6,133 nt of DNA, from contig CANQTJ010000091.1 of the NCBI GenBank assembly GCA_947626705.1, positions 1-6,133 on the forward strand, read 5' to 3'. The position numbers and the translations under genes were made by a program. Each line of letters opens with the position of its first letter. Position 1 is the first letter of the stretch. Below are positions 1 to 5,104 of the stretch, piece after piece. This stretch comes from an uncultured Clostridia bacterium (lineage in GTDB: Bacteria > Bacillota > Clostridia > TANB77 > CAG-508). Below the pieces are notes generated by a model. It made no database searches. It had not been told where the DNA came from and saw only the letters and a program-made list of their open reading frames with translations.

Positions 1-285
1 GCTCCAATAATATAAAATTCTTTTCTCTATATTTCTTCTATCTACTATTTGCATTTCTATATCACAATTAATAGAATTATCAATTTTAGCCTTTATATCT
101 AATATCCCCATTTTATCATCCAGCATATCTTTTTCTAGTATTGGATTATTGTCTAATTTTAAATCAGTTACTTTTCTATTTAAAATGGAACTTAATAATT
201 CAGTTGTAATATCTTCATTTCCTATATGGCCAAATATTCTTTTAAATACATAATCTATTTTTGGATTTAATAATTTTTCTATAAT
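1..285 (-). CDS. Rpn-family PD-(D/E)XK nuclease / putative transposase, N-terminal part (runs off window edge)
   Basis: Reading the minus strand from about 285 down to 1 gives 94-95 uninterrupted codons beginning IEKLLNPKIDYVFKRIFG. The opening LNPK-DYVFKRIFG, the stretch GILDIKA and the following CDIEMQ are typical of the Rpn / PD-(D/E)XK transposase family (PF12784 type). These proteins are DNA endonucleases linked to recombination or phage defence. Counting from the ATA codon at 282-280, the putative metal ligands are D62, E76 and the E-x-Q glutamine Q78; the C-terminal part lies outside the window. The start is odd: the usual Met position is ATA (282-280), preceded by ATT (285-283), and no in-frame ATG, GTG or TTG lies between them and an upstream TAG. 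An AGAAGG ribosome site (296-291) is correctly placed for either codon. An ATG at 289-287 is out of frame. The gene therefore starts at ATT/ATA or has lost its start by mutation. It is transcribed away from everything else here. Family call fairly sure; start and activity uncertain. Confidence 0.72.
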   Translation of the reverse strand, partial: MIEKLLNPKIDYVFKRIFGHIGNEDITTELLSSILNRKVTDLKLDNNPILEKDMLDDKMGILDIKAKIDNSINCDIEMQIVDRRNIEKRILYYWS

Positions 286-530
286 ACATACCTTCTTTCT
301 TTTCTATTTTTTTATTTTTATTTTTTGATTTTTTTGGCAGAAATACCTTGATAATTTCGAATTTAAAATTTGTTTGAAATATAAACTTGTTTTATATTAA
401 CATAATTTAAAATAAATTGCAATTATTTTTGAGATTTTTTTATTAATTATTTAACTTAATAAAAAATTAAAAAGATAAAACTATTGGTATCTCTTATTTT
501 ATTATTTTTACTTAAAAAATTTTTAAAATG
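286..530. other. AT-rich intergenic region
   Basis: About 245 bases separate the nuclease gene from the IS relic. I see homopolymeric T and A stretches, a 10-bp perfect palindrome AATTGCAATT (415-424) and a weak 5-bp hairpin around 474-493, but no ORF of useful length. No convincing minus-strand promoter for the nuclease gene stands out, because the region is too A/T-rich for a -10 box to be distinctive. Confidence 0.5.
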
Positions 531-572
531 TGTAGTATTACAATTGATGTGAAACAAAAATAATATAGAAAA

Positions 573-639
573 AAGTGATTCAAGTAGTATAATTGAATTG
601 TCAAAAAATAAAAATTATACGAAAGGACTTGAATCACTT
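573..639. repeat. Long inverted repeat upstream of the transposase start
   Basis: AAGTGATTCAAGT (573-585) is exactly complementary to ACTTGAATCACTT (627-639), and GTATAATT (587-594) to AATTATAC (613-620). Together they form a 21-bp interrupted stem with a one-base bulge opposite a six-base internal loop and an 18-base terminal loop (595-612). The right arm ends exactly before the ATG at 640, and GAAAGG of the Shine-Dalgarno site is the internal loop (621-626). In RNA this fold would hold the ribosome site and the start region. IS10 and IS50 are known to use such structures to block translation of transposase from read-through transcripts; applying that here is inference. Confidence 0.75.
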
Positions 640-901
640 ATGAATAATACTATAACACAAAATGTAGAAAAAGAAAATAAAAATACAAAAAGATAATGGA
701 ACAGAATTTAGTTATAACCAAGCAAAAATAAAAAAAGAACATCCAATGGATACATTGTTAAAGAAATTAGAGATAAGACATTATAAAATAAGTCCAAGAA
801 CACCAGAACATAATGGAAAGGTAGAAAAAAGCCATAGAAATGATAATGAAAGATTTTATAGCTATTTAAAATTTTTTATTGTCAAAAATTTTTTTAAATG
901 A
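640..901 (+). pseudogene. DDE transposase remnant (rve-type integrase core), internally deleted
   Basis: An ATG at 640, preceded by GAAAGGA (621-627), opens MNNTITQNVEKEN, which resembles the N-terminus of IS481-like clostridial transposases; this frame stops at 694-696. In the next frame, from about 683 to 901, the sequence reads IQKDNGTEFSYNQAK, then LLKKLEIRHYKISPRTPEHNG and KVEKSHRNDNERFYSYLKF. That is the classic second-Asp (DNGTEF) and catalytic-Glu (HNGKVEKSHR) region of the rve/DDE superfamily. In intact proteins some 200 residues lie between these parts, including the helix-turn-helix domain and the first catalytic Asp; here they are gone, and the join lies around 665-683. The C-terminus is also lost: after YLKF the frame reads unrelated AT-rich codons to TGA at 899-901. 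DDE-relic call confident; exact IS family less so. Confidence 0.82.
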
Positions 902-907
902 TATAAT
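879..907 (+). promoter_or_regulatory. Sigma-A-type promoter for the pilin-like surface protein gene
   Basis: TTGTCA (879-884) is one base from the consensus -35. It is followed by exactly 17 bases, then TATAAT (902-907), preceded by TGA, which makes an extended -10 (899-907). Transcription would begin near 914, about 57 bases before the ATG at 971. The promoter overlaps the out-of-register tail of the transposase relic, just past its last recognisable residue. Confidence 0.72.
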
Positions 908-970
908 TTTAGCATATCAAAATTTTATTGAATTTAAATCCTTAATAAAAAAGGAAGAGGAGAGAAACAA

Positions 971-1507
971 ATGGAAAAACTAAGAAAAAACATAAGAGAA
1001 AATAAAGTAATAATATTAATTATTACAATAGTGATTTTATTGATATTAGCAGGAATATCCATAGTAGAGTTAACAGGAATATTTGAAAAAGGATTAAATA
1101 AGCAAATGTTAGCAGACTATGAAAGTCAATTAAACAATTTAGGAAAAAGTACAGTAGGAAGTGGAGATGTAACAGGTGGTAGTGGAGAATATAGTAGTGA
1201 GGATAATGAGCAAGGAGATCAGCCACCAGCAACACAAGGACAGTCAGCAAGTGACATAGCAAACGTAGAAGATAAAAGTGAAGTTTATGGAAAACAAGTA
1301 ACAAATTATATAGTAGAAGGAGCAACTGATGTAAAATGGGATATATTTTATGCAGATACAGAAAATATATACTTAATAGCAGATGATTATATAGAAAGAA
1401 GTCTATTGCCAGAAAAAAATGGAAAAAAACCAAATAATGGAAAAAATATTTATCAAAGAACAGCGTATATTACTTCAGATATAGTAGCAAGTTATAAACG
1501 GATCTGA
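971..1507 (+). CDS. N-terminal fragment of the broken surface protein: membrane anchor, spacer and first domain
   Basis: This 178-codon reading frame is the part still translated from the native start. A short basic head (MEKLRKNIRENK) precedes a helix rich in Ile/Leu (about residues 13-33, ending LILAGISIVEL). Relatives have a prepilin-like GITLIALVITIIVLLILAG signal; here the Gly before the cleavage point is absent and the segment is about three residues shorter. The protein may therefore be simply anchored rather than processed by a prepilin peptidase. Residues 60-98 are low-complexity and probably an extended stalk outside the cell. Residues 123-141 form the conserved block of the family. 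The last three codons (KRI) lie past the frameshift and are not native. A stable truncated product would carry the anchor without the C-terminal module. Confidence 0.7.
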   Translation: MEKLRKNIRENKVIILIITIVILLILAGISIVELTGIFEKGLNKQMLADYESQLNNLGKSTVGSGDVTGGSGEYSSEDNEQGDQPPATQGQSASDIANVEDKSEVYGKQVTNYIVEGATDVKWDIFYADTENIYLIADDYIERSLLPEKNGKKPNNGKNIYQRTAYITSDIVASYKRI

Positions 1508-1586
1508 GGATATAAAAGATGATAAAATAAAAAAGTTAAACAATGATTATACTAATGTAAGACAATATGCAAGTACGAATGTAAAT

Positions 1587-2045
1587 ATGAAATATGTAGC
1601 ATATATGTTAGATATGAGTATATGGGGGAAGTTTGCAAAAAATGAAGTAGCGGACTATGCAATAGGAGGTCCAACAATAGAGTTACTATTTAAGGCATAT
1701 AATGCAACACATCAAACATCGTATGTAGCAGGAGCAACAAGTAATAAAGGTTATCAAATAAAGAAACAAGAAAGTAATAGTTGGAAAAATTCAATAATTA
1801 GTATGTTAGAAAGAGAAAAACCGTATGTAATAAGTGAAACAACAAATGCGGGCGGAATGTGGCTTGCTAGTCCATCATGTTATGCTGAGTATTGCATTAT
1901 GGATTTAAGTAGTGAAGGTAGTATAGGCTATGACACACCGGCTGATACTACCCAAAATGGTTTCCGCCCAATAGTTTGTCTAAAATCTGAAATCCAGTTG
2001 CAAAAAAGTGATGATGGAAATTATGAGATAGTCAATCAACAGTAG
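1587..2045 (+). CDS. C-terminal fragment of the broken surface protein: putative ligand-binding module
   Basis: The frame is open from 1488. The first ATG is at 1587, without a good ribosome site upstream (the preceding bases are AATGTAAAT), so independent translation is doubtful. The 152 codons contain MKYVAYMLDMSIWGKF, then ADYAIGGPTIELL, then GGMWLASPS (nt 1851-1877) and NGFRPIVCLKS (nt 1956-1988). The spacing of a W-L-A-S start and a GFRP end around a 27-residue core resembles the C-type-lectin / formylglycine-enzyme-like fold used by variable binding proteins; this is a resemblance only, not a proven assignment. The core (residues 303-329 of the reconstructed protein) has two Cys, C303 and C308. 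Base composition changes sharply inside this module. The protein ends with a polar tail, DDGNYEIVNQQ. Confidence 0.7.
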   Translation: MKYVAYMLDMSIWGKFAKNEVADYAIGGPTIELLFKAYNATHQTSYVAGATSNKGYQIKKQESNSWKNSIISMLEREKPYVISETTNAGGMWLASPSCYAEYCIMDLSSEGSIGYDTPADTTQNGFRPIVCLKSEIQLQKSDDGNYEIVNQQ

Positions 2046-2069
2046 AAAAAGAATATAAGATATATAGAG

Positions 2070-2091
2070 CTAAAAGACCCTGCGTCTTTAG
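2070..2091 (+). terminator. First of two tandem hairpins after the surface protein gene
   Basis: CTAAAAGAC (2070-2078) pairs with GTCTTTAG (2084-2091), eight pairs with one bulged A and the loop CCTGC, followed by TTTT (2092-2095). It begins 25 bases after the stop at 2043-2045. On its own it is a modest intrinsic terminator; with the next hairpin it should stop most transcription before mutL. Confidence 0.55.
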
Positions 2092-2095
2092 TTTT

Positions 2096-2128
2096 AAGTA
2101 GTGCAGTTTTGTACTACTTTTTATTATT
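2096..2128 (+). terminator. Rho-independent terminator between the surface protein gene and mutL
   Basis: AAGTAGTGC (2096-2104) pairs with GTACTACTT (2111-2119), nine pairs including one G-U, around the loop AGTTTT. It is followed by a T-rich tail reaching 2128. This is the stronger of the two hairpins and separates the accessory unit from the mutL operon. Confidence 0.72.
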
Positions 2129-2151
2129 TATGAAAAAAATTTACAAAAAAC

Positions 2152-2181
2152 TATACAAAACAAAAAAACTAGTGATATAAT
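2152..2181 (+). promoter_or_regulatory. Promoter for the mutL operon
   Basis: A perfect TATAAT (2176-2181) with an upstream TGA (2173-2175) gives an extended -10. TATACA (2152-2157) at 18 bases is a fair -35. The start point would be near 2188, leaving a leader of about 36 bases before the ATG at 2224. The GGAGG at 2210-2214, nine bases before the ATG, fixes the start of mutL. Confidence 0.65.
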
Positions 2182-2223
2182 AAAACCAAAGAAAAAAAGA
2201 AACCAAAACGGAGGAAAAAATAA

Positions 2224-4602
2224 ATGGGAAATATAGTATTACTAGATGACCTAACCATAAATAAAATAGCAGCAGGAGAAGTTATAGAAAGACCAGCATC
2301 AGTAATAAAAGAGATGGTGGAAAACTCAATAGATGCAGGAGCTAATAATATAACAATAGAAATAAAAAACGGAGGAATATCATATATAAAAGTAACAGAT
2401 AACGGAAAAGGAATAGCATCAGACGATTTAGAAATAGCATTTGAAAGACATGCAACGAGCAAAATAAGAAAAGCAGAAGACTTAGATGTAGTAACCTCAA
2501 TGGGATTTAGAGGAGAAGCATTAGCAAGTATTGCAGCAATAGCAAATGTTGAAATGATATCAAAAACAGAAAGTCAAGATACTGGATATAAAATTATAGT
2601 AGAAGCAGGAGAAGTAATACAAAAAGAAGAAGTTGGATGTCAAACAGGAACATCAATAATAGTTAGAAATCTATTTTTTAATACACCAGTAAGATATAAA
2701 TTCCTAAAAAAAGATTATACAGAATCAGGGTATGTTGAAGATGTAGTTACAAGAATAGCGCTAGTAAATCCTAATATAGCAATAAAATTAATAAACTCAG
2801 GAAAAACAATAATACAAACAAATGGAAATGGAGATATAAAAAGTGTAATTTATAGCATATATGGAAAAGATGTTGCAAACGGAATTGTACCACTTGAATA
2901 TATATATGAAGATATACAAATTACAGGAGTTATAGGAAAGCCAGAAATAGCAAGGTCAAATAGAACAAATCAGTTATTTTTTGTAAATAAAAGATATATA
3001 AAAGATAGAACGCTATCAGCAGCAACAGAACAAGCTTTTAAAGGATTAATTCCAATAGGAAAATTTGGATTTGTAATATTAAATATAGAAATGAACCCAT
3101 CAAAAGTTGATGTAAATGTTCACCCAGCAAAATTAGAAGTAAGATTTGAAGATGAAAACAAAATATTTCAAGCAATATATCATGCAATTAAAAATACATT
3201 ATTAAAAAATGAATTAGTAGCAAATACAGAAAAAGAAAGCGAAAAAGAAAGTGAAAAGGACAGTCAAAGTTCAAAAGGATTATTTGAATATAGGAAAAAA
3301 GAAACTAAAAAAATAGAACAATATAATGACGATGAAAGTAAGATAAAAACAAATATAATAAATGTTGGACAAGGCGGACCGGTTAATACGGCTGATGTGT
3401 TAGAACAATTAAGGAAAATGCAAAGTGATTTAAGAAAACAAGTTGAAGAAGGCTCAAACATAGTCTTAAATCCAAATTATATTGAAATGATAAATGAAGT
3501 TGATACAAATGATAAAAAAGAAGAAAAACAAAAAGATGAATTAAAACAAGAAGATATACCAGAAAGTGCATTAAAAGATGATAATAAACAAGAAATACAA
3601 GAAAGTGTATTAAAAGATGATAACAAACAAGAAATACAAGAAAGTACATTAAAAGATGACAACAAAGAAGAAACACAAGAAAACAAAATAAATGATGATG
3701 AACAAAAAGATGTACTAATTATACAAGAAGAACAAAAAGAAAACCAAGAAAAAAATGATAATGGAACTGTCACAGAAGAAACAATAAAAAAAGCAGAAAT
3801 GCAACAAAAAAAATTAGAAGAAATAGAAAATCAAATAAAAAAAATAGAAAGTATGCAATATGATGAACAATCTGTTGATTTTAATGAAATGTATGAAAAA
3901 TTATTTGGAACCAAACCAATAATAAATGAAAGTTCAGAAAATGAAGAAAAAAATATAGAGGTTAAAGATATAGATATAATAAAAGATAATATATCAGTTT
4001 TTGAAGAAAACACAGAATATCAAAAACCAATATATAAGTTTATAGGAATAGTATTCAATACATATATAATAATTGAAATAGACAAAGAAATGTATATAAT
4101 AGATCAACATGCTGCACATGAAAGAATAATGTATGAAAAAGTAAAACAAAACTATTATAGTGAAATGGCAAAAGATTCACAAATGTTATTATTACCAGAC
4201 GTAATCTCATTATCACATAAAGAAATGGAAATAGCAAAAGAAAATATGGAAATGTTTGAAAAAGCTGGATTTTGTTTAGAAGAATTTGGAGAAAATACAA
4301 TAAAGCTAACAGGTGTACCAACAGTATGTATAGATATAGATAACAAAGAGCTATTCTTAGAAACATTAGATGAAATAAATAGTATAGCAAGAACAGCAAA
4401 GCAAGAAAAAGAAGAAAAATTTATTGCAACAGTAGCATGTAAAGCAGCAGTTAAAGCGAATATGGTATTAACTAAAGAAGAAGTGGAAAGTTTAATGGAC
4501 AAGCTATTAGAATTACCAAATCCATTTACATGTCCACACGGAAGGCCAACTGCAATAAAAATGAGTAAATATGATATTGAAAGAAAATTTGCAAGAAAAT
4601 AA
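2224..4602 (+). CDS. mutL: DNA mismatch repair protein MutL (endonuclease type) with very long linker
   Basis: MutL links mismatch recognition by MutS to strand removal; in bacteria lacking MutH it nicks the new strand itself. The N-terminal GHKL ATPase (about 1-335) has all motifs: IAAGEVIERPAS, E30 as general base and N34 as Mg ligand, DNGKGI (59-64), GFRGEALASIA (94-104), and VDVNVHPAKLEVRF with K303 for the ATP phosphate. The C-terminal domain (about 605-792) has the nuclease/metal set of B. subtilis MutL: DQHAAHE (627-633), ACKAAVKA (738-745), CPHGRP (770-775) and FAR (789-791). QMLLLP (653-658) matches the position and pattern of the beta-clamp-binding motif QEMIVP of the Bacillus protein. 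Between them is a linker of about 265 residues, rich in Lys, Glu, Asp, Asn and Gln, carrying a 13-residue repeat three times. At 792 residues it is much longer than the usual 600-650. First gene of a probable operon with miaA. Confidence 0.97.
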   Translation: MGNIVLLDDLTINKIAAGEVIERPASVIKEMVENSIDAGANNITIEIKNGGISYIKVTDNGKGIASDDLEIAFERHATSKIRKAEDLDVVTSMGFRGEALASIAAIANVEMISKTESQDTGYKIIVEAGEVIQKEEVGCQTGTSIIVRNLFFNTPVRYKFLKKDYTESGYVEDVVTRIALVNPNIAIKLINSGKTIIQTNGNGDIKSVIYSIYGKDVANGIVPLEYIYEDIQITGVIGKPEIARSNRTNQLFFVNKRYIKDRTLSAATEQAFKGLIPIGKFGFVILNIEMNPSKVDVNVHPAKLEVRFEDENKIFQAIYHAIKNTLLKNELVANTEKESEKESEKDSQSSKGLFEYRKKETKKIEQYNDDESKIKTNIINVGQGGPVNTADVLEQLRKMQSDLRKQVEEGSNIVLNPNYIEMINEVDTNDKKEEKQKDELKQEDIPESALKDDNKQEIQESVLKDDNKQEIQESTLKDDNKEETQENKINDDEQKDVLIIQEEQKENQEKNDNGTVTEETIKKAEMQQKKLEEIENQIKKIESMQYDEQSVDFNEMYEKLFGTKPIINESSENEEKNIEVKDIDIIKDNISVFEENTEYQKPIYKFIGIVFNTYIIIEIDKEMYIIDQHAAHERIMYEKVKQNYYSEMAKDSQMLLLPDVISLSHKEMEIAKENMEMFEKAGFCLEEFGENTIKLTGVPTVCIDIDNKELFLETLDEINSIARTAKQEKEEKFIATVACKAAVKANMVLTKEEVESLMDKLLELPNPFTCPHGRPTAIKMSKYDIERKFARK
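3562..3678 (+). repeat. Three tandem 39-bp repeats inside mutL
   Basis: Units are 3562-3600, 3601-3639 and 3640-3678, each coding for ES-x-LKDDNKQEIQ with small changes (third unit KEETQ). They cover MutL residues 447-485, in the disordered linker. As 39 is a multiple of three, gain or loss of a unit would change linker length without breaking the frame. A degenerate fourth unit (ENKINDDEQK) follows. Confidence 0.9.
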
Positions 4603-4663
4603 AATTACTGATATTATATTAAGTAAAAATATATAATTAATTTTTATTAAAGGAAGGAACAAA

Positions 4664-5092
4664 ATGGGCATAATAATTGGAATAATAGTAATTATGTTTT
4701 TAGTTTTATTAGCGTGGGTATGGCATAGTTTAGGAAACATAGAAAAAACAACAAAAATAAAATGTATTATTATAGGATTTATTATAGTATATATATTAAC
4801 ATTTATAATATTTAATATATCTAAAATTGGTATAGTTTATGAAAATAAAGAAGTAATGAAAAGCGTAAGAAGAATCTTTGTTATAATATTTGCAATAATT
4901 AATGGATATTTAATACTACCTTATGTTTTTAAAACATTAGATAAGATAAATAATGAGGATATAAAAAAAGAAAAGGTTACAAATAGCATAATAATATTGC
5001 TAATTATAATTGTAATATTATTTATATTTGAATGTATATATTTAGGAAATATGCAAGAAGGTATTATAAATATAATAATGTCTAAAAAATAA
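4664..5092 (+). CDS. Small integral membrane protein, four predicted helices, function unknown
   Basis: I do not recognise this 142-residue protein. Hydrophobic stretches at about 2-22, 33-52, 70-90 and 106-127 predict four membrane helices. Short loops between them are rich in Lys and Asn (for example IEKTTKIK after helix 1 and DKINNEDIKKEKV before helix 4), and there is no cleavable signal sequence. No catalytic or metal-binding motif stands out; the single early Trp-rich patch is AWVWH (17-21). The start is supported by GGAAGG (4652-4657), six bases before ATG. It lies 61 bases after mutL with no terminator between, and 12 bases before miaA, so it should be co-transcribed with both. A TATAAT at 4632-4637 could add a weak internal promoter, but no good -35 goes with it. 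The gene is probably real: strong RBS, tight packing and codon use like its neighbours. Confidence 0.8.
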   Translation: MGIIIGIIVIMFLVLLAWVWHSLGNIEKTTKIKCIIIGFIIVYILTFIIFNISKIGIVYENKEVMKSVRRIFVIIFAIINGYLILPYVFKTLDKINNEDIKKEKVTNSIIILLIIIVILFIFECIYLGNMQEGIINIIMSKK

Positions 5093-5104
5093 GAAAGGAA
5101 CAGT

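Larger units (their letters stand above)
531..901 (+). mobile_element. Internally deleted IS481/IS3-like insertion sequence relic
   Basis: The region keeps both ends of a DDE transposase gene but not its middle. A possible left end starts with TGTAGTATTACA at 531-542, which would fit the TGT...ACA termini of IS481/IS3-type elements; this boundary is a guess. Then come the inverted repeat (573-639), RBS, start codon and the first transposase codons, fused directly to the DNGTEF...HNGKVEKSHR part of the catalytic core. No matching right end is visible, and the coding relic gives way to promoter sequence near 872-885. The element cannot make a transposase itself. Whether a full-length relative could mobilise it depends on a right terminal repeat that I cannot find, so I treat it as dead. 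Confidence 0.6.
971..2045 (+). pseudogene. Membrane-anchored pilin-like surface protein with lectin/FGE-like C-terminus, broken by a frameshift
   Basis: Two ORFs in different frames are parts of one gene. The first (971-1507) ends SDIVASY-KRI-stop. The other frame is open from 1488 and continues naturally as NGSEDIKDD into the second part, ending at 2045. Removing one A from AAA at 1496-1498 restores a 357-residue protein with no break. It has an N-terminal hydrophobic anchor (about 13-33), a Ser/Gly/Gln-rich stretch (about 60-98), a WDIFYADTENIYLIADDYI block (123-141), a central AIGGPT block (230-235) and a C-terminal WLASPS (297-302)...GFRPIVCL (330-337) module. I recognise this layout as a family found in many copies in uncultured Clostridia, of unknown function and probably cell-surface; it has no named symbol. 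A GAGGAG site (957-962) lies 8 bases before ATG. No slippery heptamer is present, so a mutation or assembly error is likelier than programmed shifting. Confidence 0.78.

Noticed and set aside
415..424. Palindrome AATTGCAATT as an operator
   Set aside because: It is isolated, short, far from any clear promoter and expected by chance in AT-rich DNA.
538..566. TTACAA-17-TAATAT as the transposase promoter
   Set aside because: Both boxes match consensus poorly; the spacing is right but not enough in this base composition.
1023..1433. 136-residue minus-strand frame opposite the surface protein
   Set aside because: It is a low-complexity Leu/His/Tyr/Phe composition mirroring the sense strand, and the plus strand has clear family motifs, promoter and RBS.
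1488..1510. Programmed ribosomal frameshift joining the two surface-protein frames
   Set aside because: There is no X-XXY-YYZ slippery heptamer and no evident stimulatory stem at the junction; a single-base indel is simpler.
3562..3678. Direct repeats as a CRISPR array
   Set aside because: The units are contiguous with no spacers and translate in frame as a 13-residue protein repeat within MutL.
3264..4502. Minus-strand reading frames opposite mutL
   Set aside because: They are rich in Phe, Leu and Ser, as expected from the complement of Lys/Glu-rich codons; there are no ribosome sites or recognisable domains, and mutL fully explains the region.
4605..4637. Internal promoter before the membrane protein gene (TTACTG ... 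TATAAT)
   Set aside because: The -10 is good, but the only -35 candidate is 21 bases away and poor; chance TATAAT is common in such AT-rich DNA.
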